From positions 1-64,000 of the forward strand of contig NZ_VXCA01000016.1 in assembly GCF_011369485.1 (NCBI RefSeq): a stretch of DNA of 64,000 bases, given 5' to 3'. A program made the position numbers and the translations under genes. How positions within the stretch are numbered: position 1 is the stretch's first letter; each line of letters opens with the position of its first letter. A model generated the notes under the pieces. The model was not told the origin of the DNA and ran no database searches. It saw only the letters and a list, made by a program, of their open reading frames with translations. Positions 10,052-19,361 of this stretch are shown here, piece by piece. This DNA comes from Pseudomonas atagonensis (GTDB taxonomy: Bacteria > Pseudomonadota > Gammaproteobacteria > Pseudomonadales > Pseudomonadaceae).

Positions 10052-11316
10052 AACGGTTCAGATCGAATACTCGCCCGACGTTGGGCTCGGTTCTCGGCCG
10101 TGGACATTTGACAGTGGCGCTGGTGGCAGTGGCGATGGCGAGTATTTCGCTGACGCTGCTGGGAGTGCTGGCGCTGCGCGTGTATGCCGATCACAACTTG
10201 CATCTTATCGCTCGTTCGATCAGCTACACCGTGGAAGCTGCGGTGGTGTTCAACGACAAGACCGCTGCTACGGAAGCGCTGGCGCTGATCGCCTCCACTG
10301 AAGAGGTCGCGGATGCCCAGGTGCTCGATGCCCAGGGCCAGTTGCTCGCGCGCTGGCAGCGACCGGAGAACGGATTGTTTTCCGAGCTGGAAATGCAGAT
10401 CACCCGCGCGCTTCTGGAAAAACCGATCAGCCTGCCGATACTGCACCAAGACCACGAAATCGGTCGCATCCTGCTGACGGGTCACGGCGGGAGTCTGATG
10501 CGTTTTCTGCTCAGTGGTCTGGCCGGGATCATTCTGTGTACTGCCATCAGCGCTTGCGTGGCGATCTATCTGGCGCGTCGGCAGTTGCGCGAAATCATCG
10601 GCCCGTTGCGCAGCCTTGCCAATGTCGCCCACGCGGCGCGCAGCGAACGTGCGCTGGATCGTCGGGTGCCGCCGGCGCAAATCGCTGAACTCGACAACCT
10701 CGGCAACGACTTCAATGCCCTGCTCGACGAGCTCGAGTCCTGGCAAACCCATCTGCAAAACGAAAACGAAACCCTGGCTCACCAGGCCACTCACGACAGC
10801 CTGACCGGGCTGCCTAACCGCGCCTTTTTCGAAGGCAGACTGATTCGCGCATTGCGTAACGCCGGCAAGCTCAACGAACGAGTGGCCGTGCTGTTCCTCG
10901 ACAGCGACCGCTTCAAAGGCATTAACGACAACTTCGGCCATGCCGCTGGCGATGCTGTGCTGGTGGCGATCGCCAATCGGGTGCGCGCGCAGTTGCGTGA
11001 AGAGGATCTGGTGGCGCGACTGGGCGGCGACGAGTTTGCCGTGCTGCTGAGTCCATTGCACAAAATCGAAGACGCCGAGCGCATCGCCGAGAAGATTCTC
11101 GCCAGCATGGACATGCCCGTCGCTCTGCCGGACGACGGCCGGGTCGTGACGTCGCTCAGTATCGGCATTGCGGTTTACCCCGATCATGGCGCCACGCCAG
11201 GTGCTTTGCTCAATGCCGCCGATGCGGCGATGTATCAGGCCAAGCGCCTGTCGCGTGGCGCTCAATTCACGGCCGGGTCGGAGCACCCGGCCGATCCCGT
11301 TCAAACCAGGAGCTGA
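10048..11316 (+). CDS. yfiN: membrane diguanylate cyclase YfiN/TpbB/AwsR
   Basis: YfiN makes c-di-GMP from two GTP at the inner membrane. The 422-aa protein has a first membrane segment at about 22-45 and a periplasmic CHASE8-like sensor. A second membrane segment lies at about 152-176, followed by a HAMP linker and a GGDEF domain. The active-site GGDEF is at residues 326-330, with an RxxD (317-320) five residues before it, the position of an allosteric I-site; whether that site works cannot be told from sequence. The gene overlaps yfiR by 4 nt and yfiB by 1 nt, so the three are one translational unit. Confidence 0.93.
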   Translation: MKRFRSNTRPTLGSVLGRGHLTVALVAVAMASISLTLLGVLALRVYADHNLHLIARSISYTVEAAVVFNDKTAATEALALIASTEEVADAQVLDAQGQLLARWQRPENGLFSELEMQITRALLEKPISLPILHQDHEIGRILLTGHGGSLMRFLLSGLAGIILCTAISACVAIYLARRQLREIIGPLRSLANVAHAARSERALDRRVPPAQIAELDNLGNDFNALLDELESWQTHLQNENETLAHQATHDSLTGLPNRAFFEGRLIRALRNAGKLNERVAVLFLDSDRFKGINDNFGHAAGDAVLVAIANRVRAQLREEDLVARLGGDEFAVLLSPLHKIEDAERIAEKILASMDMPVALPDDGRVVTSLSIGIAVYPDHGATPGALLNAADAAMYQAKRLSRGAQFTAGSEHPADPVQTRS

Positions 11317-11816
11317 TGCCCGTGTTTACATTGCCCGTTCGACTGTTTTCCGCTTTTCTGCTGATGGCCGCGTTGACCCTGACCGGTTGCCAAAGCGCCC
11401 CGCAAAAAGGCCTGACCCCGGAGCAGATTGCCGTGCTCAAACAACAAGGTTTCGAGTTGACTGACGAAGGCTGGGAGTTTGGCCTGTCGGGCAAAGTGTT
11501 GTTCGGCAGCGATGTCGAAAGCCTCAACAGCCAGAGCACCGAAATCGTCGAGCGTATCGGCAAGGCGTTACTCGGCGTGGGTATCGAGCGCGTACGAGTC
11601 GATGGCCATACGGACGCCTCGGGCAAGGAAACCTACAACCAGCAACTGTCCCTGCGTCGAGCCAAAAGCGTGGCGAAAGTACTGGGCACGGTCGGCATGA
11701 AGCCGGAAAACATTCAACTGCAAGGCCTGGGCAGCAGCGAACCGGTGGCGTCCAACAACACGGCGGCAGGCCGCACGGAAAACCGCCGCGTCGCGATTGT
11801 GGTCAGCGCCGACTAG
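11316..11816 (+). CDS. yfiB: OmpA-like outer-membrane lipoprotein YfiB
   Basis: YfiB is a lipoprotein that binds peptidoglycan and sequesters YfiR, thereby activating YfiN. The 166-aa product has a signal peptide ending in lipobox LTGC with Cys25, and an OmpA C-terminal domain. Typical peptidoglycan-binding motifs include DGHTDASG, NQQLSLRRA and GRTENRR. The start overlaps the yfiN stop (TGATG). Its stop overlaps the stop of the convergent LysR gene within the palindrome CTAG (11813-11816), leaving no room for a terminator between them. Confidence 0.92.
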   Translation: MPVFTLPVRLFSAFLLMAALTLTGCQSAPQKGLTPEQIAVLKQQGFELTDEGWEFGLSGKVLFGSDVESLNSQSTEIVERIGKALLGVGIERVRVDGHTDASGKETYNQQLSLRRAKSVAKVLGTVGMKPENIQLQGLGSSEPVASNNTAAGRTENRRVAIVVSAD

Positions 11817-12760
11817 TCGGCAAACAACATCTCCCGGGTCTGCCCCATCAGCAGCCCCTGATTGCGCTCGGTCACCTCACGGATGTAATCCCACAACAGG
11901 GTGATCCGTTTCAACTTGCGCAGATCCTCCCGGCAGTACATCCAGAATTGCCGGGTGATGTCGATTTCATCGGGCAGCACCGGCAACAGGCGTGGATCCT
12001 GCGCGGCGAGGAAGCACGGCAGGATCGCCAGTGAACGCCCTTGCTGCGCCGCAACGAACTGCGCAATCACGCTGGTGCTGCGCAAATGTGCGCTGGCGCC
12101 CGGCAGCACGTTTGCCAGGTAGAGCAGTTCCGAACTGAACGCCAGATCATCCACATAGCTGATGAATTGATGCTTGCTCAAATCAGCCGGGCGGCGGATC
12201 GGTGGGTGTTTGTCGAGGTAGTCCTGGGTAGCGTAGAGCTGCAAGCGGTAGTCGCAGAGTTTGCAGCACACATACGGCCCGTGTTCCGGGCGCTCCAGCG
12301 CGATGACGATGTCGGCTTCGCGCTTGGACAGGCTGATGAAGTGCGGCAGCGGCAGGATGTCCACCGAGATCGCCGGGTAGGCGTCGACAAAGTGGCTCAA
12401 TTGCGGCGTGATGAAAAAACTGCCGAAGCCTTCAGTGCAACCCATGCGCACATGCCCCGACAACGCCACGCCGGAGCCGGACACCTGTTCGCAGGCCATG
12501 TGCAGTGTACTTTCGATCGACTCGGCATAACCGAGCAAGCGCTGGCCCTCGGCCGTCAGCACAAAACCGCTGGTGCGCGACTTCTCGAACAACAAAGTGC
12601 CTAACGCCGCTTCCAGCGAACTGATGCGCCGCGACACGGTGGTGTAGTCCACTGCGAGCCGTTTGGCGGCCGTGCTGGCCTTGCGGGTACGGGCGACTTC
12701 GAGGAAAAACTTGAGGTCGTCCCAGTTCAGCGAACCTAGAGAGGTGATGTTTTTTTGCAT
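11813..12760 (-). CDS. LysR-type regulator, probable regulator of mmsAB
   Basis: This is a 315-aa LysR-family activator or repressor. The N-terminal winged HTH (about 14-72, LKFFLEVARTRKASTAAKRL) is followed by a substrate-binding domain. I chose the ATG at 12760 because the longer frame to 12829 begins with TTG and precedes the usual LysR N-terminus by 23 residues. The gene is divergent from mmsA with 149 nt between starts. Two dyads in that gap (12776-12804 and 12855-12875) are candidate operators. Control of mmsAB is inferred from position only; in P. aeruginosa the mms operon has an AraC-type regulator instead. Confidence 0.85.
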   Translation of the reverse strand: MQKNITSLGSLNWDDLKFFLEVARTRKASTAAKRLAVDYTTVSRRISSLEAALGTLLFEKSRTSGFVLTAEGQRLLGYAESIESTLHMACEQVSGSGVALSGHVRMGCTEGFGSFFITPQLSHFVDAYPAISVDILPLPHFISLSKREADIVIALERPEHGPYVCCKLCDYRLQLYATQDYLDKHPPIRRPADLSKHQFISYVDDLAFSSELLYLANVLPGASAHLRSTSVIAQFVAAQQGRSLAILPCFLAAQDPRLLPVLPDEIDITRQFWMYCREDLRKLKRITLLWDYIREVTERNQGLLMGQTREMLFAD

Positions 12761-12775
12761 GATGGACGGGCTTAT

Positions 12776-12804
12776 ATGTGCGTTCTTATTAGAAGTTTGC
12801 ACAT
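12776..12804. promoter_or_regulatory. nested dyad, candidate LysR box
   Basis: The outer arms ATGTGC (12776-12781) and GCACAT (12799-12804) flank the inner arms TTCT and AGAA (12783-12794). It lies just upstream of the lysR start in the divergent lysR-mmsA interval, the usual place for a LysR autoregulatory site. The site is seen; the function is inferred. Confidence 0.4.
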
Positions 12805-12854
12805 CTATACTCCAAAAACAGTCCGACAACCAATTCGTGACACACGCCTCATCT

Positions 12855-12875
12855 CAAGGCGAACCATTCGCCTTG
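12855..12875. promoter_or_regulatory. perfect 9-bp inverted repeat upstream of mmsA
   Basis: CAAGGCGAA and TTCGCCTTG are separated by CCA, forming a 21-bp palindrome that ends 34 nt before the mmsA ATG. It could be an operator or a hairpin in the mmsA leader. No T-tract follows. Confidence 0.5.
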
Positions 12876-12909
12876 GCTCCTACGATAAAAACAAGTTTCG
12901 GAGACCAGC

Positions 12910-14436
<1,527 letters not shown>

Positions 14437-14446
14437 GGAATCGACC

Positions 14447-15334
14447 ATGAAAATCGCATTTATCGGTCTGGGCAACATGGGCGCGCCAATGGCGCGCAAC
14501 CTGATCAAGGCTGGCCATTCACTGAATCTGGTCGACCTGAACAAAACCGTGCTGGCGGAACTTGAGCAACTGGGCGGCACCATTCGGTCGTCGGCGCGCG
14601 AAGCTGCCGAGGACGCCGAACTGGTGATCACCATGCTCCCGGCTGCGGTGCATGTACGCAGCGTCTGGTTCGGTGAGGACGGCGTCCTGGCCGGCATCGG
14701 CAAAGGCGTACCTGCTGTGGATTGCAGCACCATTGATCCGCAGACCGCTCGCGATGTCGCAGCAGCGGCGGCAAAACAGAACGTGGCCATGGCCGATGCG
14801 CCAGTCTCCGGCGGCACCGGTGGCGCGACGGCTGGCACGCTGACCTTCATGGTCGGCGCCACCGCGGAACTGTTTGCCACCCTGCAACCGGTGCTGGCGC
14901 AAATGGGCCGTAACATCGTCCATTGCGGCGAAGTTGGCACCGGGCAGATCGCCAAGATCTGCAACAACTTGCTGCTGGCGATTTCGATGGTCGGTGTCAG
15001 TGAAGCGATGGCGCTGGGTGATGCGCTGGGCATCGACACCTCGGTGCTGGCCGGGATCATCAACAGTTCGACCGGGCGTTGCTGGAGTTCGGAAATGTAC
15101 AACCCGTGGCCGGGCATCGTCGAAACGGCGCCGGCCTCGCGCGGTTACACCGGCGGTTTTGGTGCGGAGCTGATGCTCAAGGATCTGGGGCTGGCGACGG
15201 AGGCGGCACGTCAGGCACACCAGCCGGTGATGCTTGGCGCGGTGGCGCAGCAGTTGTATCAGGCAATGAGCCAGCGCGGGGAAGGCGGCAAAGACTTCTC
15301 GGCGATTATCAACAGCTATCGCAAGCCGCAGTAA
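14447..15334 (+). CDS. mmsB: 3-hydroxyisobutyrate dehydrogenase
   Basis: MmsB oxidises 3-hydroxyisobutyrate to methylmalonate semialdehyde, the substrate of MmsA, with NAD. The 295-aa protein begins with the Rossmann motif GLGNMGAPMARNL, has the substrate motif PVSGGTGGATAGTL near 122, and catalytic Lys170 in KICNN. TGAGGA spans the mmsA stop and serves as its ribosome-binding site. It forms the mmsAB operon with the preceding gene. Confidence 0.94.
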   Translation: MKIAFIGLGNMGAPMARNLIKAGHSLNLVDLNKTVLAELEQLGGTIRSSAREAAEDAELVITMLPAAVHVRSVWFGEDGVLAGIGKGVPAVDCSTIDPQTARDVAAAAAKQNVAMADAPVSGGTGGATAGTLTFMVGATAELFATLQPVLAQMGRNIVHCGEVGTGQIAKICNNLLLAISMVGVSEAMALGDALGIDTSVLAGIINSSTGRCWSSEMYNPWPGIVETAPASRGYTGGFGAELMLKDLGLATEAARQAHQPVMLGAVAQQLYQAMSQRGEGGKDFSAIINSYRKPQ

Positions 15335-15363
15335 CTTTCAAAGCCTGTGATGAAAGAGCTTTT

Positions 15364-15486
15364 TGTGGTGAGGGGATTTATCCCCGTTGGGCTGCGCAGC
15401 AGCCCCCTACATTGAGTCAGGTAAGCCGAGTGTTCAGGTTTTGCGACTGCTGCGCAGCCGAGCGGGGATAAATCCCCTCGCCACAG
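15364..15486. repeat. REP pair (REPIN-like), GGGGATTTATCCCC family
   Basis: The left arm is at 15364-15406 and the inverted right arm at 15447-15486. Each carries the core GAGGGGATTTATCCCC next to a GCTGCGCAGC palindrome. A second copy of the same design lies at 35305-35413, which shows it is a dispersed element. It is intergenic, downstream of mmsB. Confidence 0.8.
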
Positions 15487-15541
15487 GTTCTCTATTCCCA
15501 CAGATATCTCTGGGGAACTGAACAAAATTGCAGTAGGTGTT

Positions 15542-15578
15542 GCCGGGAAATCACGTCGGGTGATTTCCCGGCTTTTTT
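15542..15578 (+). terminator. rho-independent terminator
   Basis: A perfect 13-bp stem, GCCGGGAAATCAC (15542-15554) with its complement at 15560-15572, has loop GTCGG and is followed by six T (15573-15578). The orientation fits ending transcription from mmsAB, with the REP pair lying between. It ends just before the stop of the convergent cupin gene. Confidence 0.85.
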
Positions 15579-15581
15579 GCG

Positions 15582-15926
15582 TCAGGCGAACACGAAATAT
15601 TTGCGCACGGTCTCGACCACTTCCCACGTGCCTTTCATCCCCGGCTCAACCACAAAGATATCACCGGCGCGCAGGTGGATCGGCGCCATGCCGTCCGGAG
15701 TGATCACGCAGTAGCCTTCCTGGAAATGGCAGTACTCCCACTTCACGTAATCCACGCGCCACTTGCCCGGCGTGCAGATCCACGTGCCCATGATCTTGCT
15801 GCCGTCTTCGCTGGTGTAGGCGTTGAGGTTGACGGTGTGCGGGTCGCCTTCGAGTTTTTCCCATTTGCAGGCGTCGAGTACCGGCAGTGGATGGGTGTCA
15901 CGCAGAACGGTGATAGGGGCGGTCAT
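15582..15926 (-). CDS. small cupin-domain protein
   Basis: A 114-aa single-domain cupin (Cupin_3/DUF861-like). Conserved features are GTWICTPGKWRVDY near 48, FQEGYCVITPDG near 67 and the second cupin motif LRAGDIFVVEPGMKGTWEV near 84. The family includes ureidoglycine aminohydrolase and EutQ-like proteins and many small proteins of unknown role, so no substrate is assigned. GGAG precedes the ATG. It is convergent with mmsB and divergent from the ACP-ketosynthase cluster; no functional tie to either is evident. Confidence 0.8.
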   Translation of the reverse strand: MTAPITVLRDTHPLPVLDACKWEKLEGDPHTVNLNAYTSEDGSKIMGTWICTPGKWRVDYVKWEYCHFQEGYCVITPDGMAPIHLRAGDIFVVEPGMKGTWEVVETVRKYFVFA

Positions 15927-16448
15927 GTGTCGGCTCCAGGCAGGGCGATCTAAGGAAGCTGCACCCTATAGCGCCGTGTCTTTGCCCGGATGTCTGTGTT
16001 CGACATTCAGATACTCATAAACGCTGCCAGGTTTTACGAATCGCAGAGTAAACCTTCCAGCAAAATCAATTAACGGCAGTACTGATCTGAAACAAAGGTT
16101 ATGAAGTTATAACTATTTTACTTGTCCGGTTTTGGCTTTTTTGTACGTCTGTGCTGCCGTGTCTTAGTTGCGCTCGATATTCAACCTGTTCGATAGCACG
16201 GGCGCCACAGCATATCCCGTATTTGTTAAGTAAATAAGTCGAATCCTGTGATGCGCTGCACCAAGTGGGTGCAGTGTGTACAGGGGTTTTCCAGACTTTT
16301 TTCGAGTTGTAAAAAAACCTTGAATAGTTCGTTGACTCTCCCCTTAAGGGCAGAGTTTAGATTTCCGCCGCGTGAGAAGTTGCTGTGGGAAAAGTTACTT
16401 TTCATAAGCCGAATTGATGAAGTAGTCACGACATATAGGGAGATAGAA
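15927..16448 (+). promoter_or_regulatory. AT-richer 522-nt leader of the ACP/ketosynthase cluster
   Basis: There is no gene in this stretch. It is visibly richer in A/T than its flanks and holds three possible signals. The first is an inverted repeat CTGCACC/GGTGCAG with a 5-nt spacer (16256-16274). The second is a sigma70-like pair TTGACT (16332-16337) and TTTAGA (16356-16361). The third is a perfect 10-bp palindrome CCCTTAAGGG (16341-16350) inside the spacer of that promoter, a position where a repressor would block polymerase. A ribosome-binding site AGGGAGA (16437-16443) precedes the ACP start. The promoter and operator roles are inferred. Confidence 0.4.
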
Positions 16449-17018
16449 ATGAACAATCCATTGGACTTGGAACATGTCGTTGCCAGCACTCGCGAAATCC
16501 TCGCACAGCTGTTAGTGATGGACGCAAATGACATCGAAGAAAACAGCAGCATCGTCGAAGACCTCGGCGCCGACTCACTGGACATCGTCGACCTGAGCTT
16601 CCAGTTGGGTCGCCAATATGGCTGCACACTGCCGAAAACCAGCGTGCTCGACCACGCGGTGGCGGTTTGCGGTGATGCCAGCGAGTTTCTCGCCAACGGT
16701 CGCATTACCGAAAACGGCAAGCAATTGCTTGAGCAAAGTCTGAGCGCCTATACCCCGGATCAATTGAAAGCAGGCATGCAACCGGCTCAAGTGTTCGCCG
16801 CGACCACCGTGCGTAACTGGGCCAATCAGTGCCGCAATCTCTTCAACTACCTGCCGGCAACGTGCCCTGATTGCAACGCCCACCAAGCGGTTGTGAACGA
16901 GCGTCAACAAGTGGTCTGCGGCGCGTGCAGTGCGCGGCTGGTGCCGGCGGATGGCGATGAAGTGTCCCGTCAATTGGTTGAGCAGTTTTTCACCACTCAC
17001 GCCAAAGAAGCGGTGTAG
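16449..17018 (+). CDS. acyl carrier protein with C-terminal zinc ribbon
   Basis: A 189-aa protein. Residues 1-80 are an acyl carrier domain with the phosphopantetheine attachment Ser43 in the motif GADSLDIVDL. The extra C-terminal part has a CPDC (139-142) and a CGAC (157-160), a four-cysteine zinc ribbon. Ordinary ACPs are about 80 aa, so this is an unusual two-domain carrier. I chose the ATG at 16449 after AGGGAGA; the frame is open further upstream to 16248, but that part is AT-rich and has no family resemblance. It is the first gene of the cluster and ends 8 nt before KS1. It probably carries the growing chain for the KS proteins, perhaps docking partners through the ribbon (inference). 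Confidence 0.85.
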   Translation: MNNPLDLEHVVASTREILAQLLVMDANDIEENSSIVEDLGADSLDIVDLSFQLGRQYGCTLPKTSVLDHAVAVCGDASEFLANGRITENGKQLLEQSLSAYTPDQLKAGMQPAQVFAATTVRNWANQCRNLFNYLPATCPDCNAHQAVVNERQQVVCGACSARLVPADGDEVSRQLVEQFFTTHAKEAV

Positions 17019-17026
17019 GAGTTCTC

Positions 17027-18301
17027 ATGCGGGCACGAGAAGTCTTTGTGAGCGGGTTCGGTCTGGTGGCGCCCATGGCGCTGGACGCTGCCACGTTGTT
17101 CGAGCGGATTTGCCGGAAGCAATCCTGTGTCCGCGAACATCCAGGGTTCAAGGCGCTGGGATTCAACAACAGCGCCGCCGGATTTATCGATGATACGCAG
17201 TGGCAGCGAATCGGGGCCGGTTTCGGTGGCAACGCGGCGCTGCACCCACGGCAATGTGTGCTGGCCGAATACGTTGCCCGGCAGGCGCTGGAGCACGCCG
17301 GTCTGACGGCGACGGACTTTGCCCACAGTCGCAGCGGGTTGTTTCTGGGCGCCAACAAATACTGTGCCGACAGCCACGATCTGCAGCAACTGAGCCGTTG
17401 CATGGATAAGGCCGGGCGCGTCGACCTCGACCGTCTGCTGGACAGTCCGGCCCCGTCCAGCGCGACGTTTATCCGGCGGGTCGATCAACAGACGCAACAC
17501 CTGGCCGATCGGCTCGGCATTCGCGATCACATCTCGACCCATTCCGATGCCTGTGCCGCCGGCACCATGGCCATCGGCAGTGCTTACCGGGCCATCGAGC
17601 GCGGAGAGATCGACCTGGCTGTCTGCGGCGCCGTCGAACTGATGGCCAACGAACTGCCCTATTACATGTTCAACAGCCTCGGCGCGCTTTGTCAGGCCGA
17701 CCTGCCGGCGAGCGAACAAAGCCGTCCGTTCATGCCTGACCGTAGCGGTTTTGTACTCAGCGAAGGCTCGGCGATGATCGTCCTCGAATCCGCTGAGCAC
17801 GCCCAGCGGCGCAAGGCTGCGCCACTGGGCCGGGTGTTGGGTTACGCGAATGTTTGCGAGGCTCAGAAGATGACCTCCAGCAGCCGCGATGGCAGTAAAT
17901 ACGAGGAATGCATGGAAGCAGCAATCGAAGACGCCGGCCTGCTGCGCAGCGCCGTGCAACACGTCAACACCCACGGTACTTCCACGCAGGCCAATGACAG
18001 TTGTGAGGCGTTGGCGCTGCAGCGACTGTTCGGTGGCTGCCAGGACTTCATGACCTTCACCGCTAACAAGTCCGCCATCGGTCATTCCCTGGCAGGCAGT
18101 GGCGCGATCGAAGCGGTGCTGTCGCTGATGAGCTTGCGTGACGGTGTGCTGTTGCCGACCCTGAATTACGACCCTGAGCGTGCCGAATACCCTTCGCTGA
18201 GATTCTTGAGCGAGCCGGTACGACAGCCGATCAGCGTGGTGATGTCCAACTCGTTCGGCTTCGGCGGCATCAACAGCTCGCTGGTTCTGGGGAGGGCGTG
18301 A
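17027..18301 (+). CDS. beta-ketoacyl-ACP synthase KS1 (catalytically complete)
   Basis: A 424-aa thiolase-fold ketosynthase of the FabF/type II PKS class. It would condense an acyl starter with malonyl-ACP. The catalytic set is complete: Cys176 in SDACAAGTMA, His316 in NTHGTST, Lys348 and His353 in NKSAIGHSLAGSG, and the C-terminal FGFGGINSSL motif. It is followed after 1 nt by KS2, which lacks these residues, the arrangement of a KS/chain-length-factor pair. No acyltransferase domain is attached, so malonyl-ACP would have to come from a FabD elsewhere. Confidence 0.9.
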   Translation: MRAREVFVSGFGLVAPMALDAATLFERICRKQSCVREHPGFKALGFNNSAAGFIDDTQWQRIGAGFGGNAALHPRQCVLAEYVARQALEHAGLTATDFAHSRSGLFLGANKYCADSHDLQQLSRCMDKAGRVDLDRLLDSPAPSSATFIRRVDQQTQHLADRLGIRDHISTHSDACAAGTMAIGSAYRAIERGEIDLAVCGAVELMANELPYYMFNSLGALCQADLPASEQSRPFMPDRSGFVLSEGSAMIVLESAEHAQRRKAAPLGRVLGYANVCEAQKMTSSSRDGSKYEECMEAAIEDAGLLRSAVQHVNTHGTSTQANDSCEALALQRLFGGCQDFMTFTANKSAIGHSLAGSGAIEAVLSLMSLRDGVLLPTLNYDPERAEYPSLRFLSEPVRQPISVVMSNSFGFGGINSSLVLGRA

Positions 18302-18302
18302 C

Positions 18303-19361
18303 ATGAACCGAGCCATCTATCTCAATGCCGCGGCGGTGCTGAATGTGGCGGGCAGTGAATGCGCTGACTTGCTCGGCACACCCTGCGCCGCGCAACCGCT
18401 GGCATTTGACGCACAGCGTCAGGCGTTTGCATTGCCGCCGCCGCGACTGGCCAGTGACCTGTTTGATCGCAAGATCCAGCGCAGCGTCGAGCCACAAGGC
18501 TTGCGCCTGTTGCATTGCGCCGCACGGCTGGCGCCAGCACTGGCGGCGCTGCAGTTGCCTGCATCACGCATTGCTCTGACAGCCGCTATTCCCGAAGTCG
18601 ATGCGCCGAGTCCGTGCTGGGATGCGGTGCAGGCGATCATCGAACAGCCACACAAACAACTCAGCCAATTGTTGGCCAACACGCCGCCTCTGCATGCGCT
18701 GACCCTGCTCAACAGCAGCGTCATGGCTTATGTCGCCGAGTCATTGAACTGCCACGGGCCGATGGGCGGATTTTGTTCCCAGGACAACGCCGGGCTGGAT
18801 GCACTGATCGAAGCCTGCCAGCAGATCGGCGAGCGGCATGCCGACGCCGCGTTGGTGGTCAGCAGCAGCCCGAACCTGACCCCGGCCCTGTACCTGCGCG
18901 AGCCTGATCAGGCGAGCGAACCGATTTTCGGTGAGGGCGCCGCCGCGCTGTTGCTGGCGTCGACACCACCGCCGGGCGCGGCACACGCCGTGCGCATTGC
19001 CGGGTTTGCCCGTGGTTACAGCACGGATCCGCAACGGTCTGCAGCGGTGGGCCGGCGTGTGATCGACCAGGTCCTGAGTGTCGAGAAACTGCGGGTCGGC
19101 GACGTCGAACATATCGTCGGCAATTGCGCTGACGGGCAAGTGATGACGTTGCTCGAAGCTTTCCCGCGCGAGATTCGCAGCACCCGCGCCATGACCGGGG
19201 AATTGGGCGCCAGCGCCTTGCTGACAGAGGTCGCACTGACCTTACACCTCAGCCGTGATGCGGCGGCGGCGCCGGGCTACACGCTGCTTGTCAGTCACAC
19301 TCGCGCCGGTCACTGGGGCGCCTTGCTGTTGGCCAGTGAAACCATGGAGAAGCACGCATGA
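18303..19361 (+). CDS. ketosynthase-like protein KS2, no catalytic triad (CLF-like)
   Basis: A 352-aa ketosynthase-fold protein, shorter than the usual 410-430 aa. At the nucleophile site the sequence is CSQDNAGLDAL (158-168). A gapless alignment to KS1 puts Asp161 where Cys should be, with Gln160 beside it. The NTHGT region is replaced by GNCADGQ and the NKxxxGH region by TGELGAS, so all three catalytic residues are missing. This resembles the chain-length factors of type II PKS and aryl polyene systems, which pair with an active KS. It starts 1 nt after KS1 and overlaps KS3 by 4 nt. A dimer partner role with KS1 or KS3 is inferred. Confidence 0.8.
   Translation: MNRAIYLNAAAVLNVAGSECADLLGTPCAAQPLAFDAQRQAFALPPPRLASDLFDRKIQRSVEPQGLRLLHCAARLAPALAALQLPASRIALTAAIPEVDAPSPCWDAVQAIIEQPHKQLSQLLANTPPLHALTLLNSSVMAYVAESLNCHGPMGGFCSQDNAGLDALIEACQQIGERHADAALVVSSSPNLTPALYLREPDQASEPIFGEGAAALLLASTPPPGAAHAVRIAGFARGYSTDPQRSAAVGRRVIDQVLSVEKLRVGDVEHIVGNCADGQVMTLLEAFPREIRSTRAMTGELGASALLTEVALTLHLSRDAAAAPGYTLLVSHTRAGHWGALLLASETMEKHA

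Noticed and set aside
15364..15486. The paired REP at 15.4 kb considered as a CRISPR repeat or an IS end
   Set aside because: There are only two arms, in inverted rather than direct orientation, with no spacer series and no transposase; a REPIN-like element explains it.
16248..16448. N-terminal extension of the ACP gene by 67 codons
   Set aside because: The stretch is AT-rich leader with promoter-like elements. AGGGAGA sits properly before ATG 16449, and ACP homology begins there.
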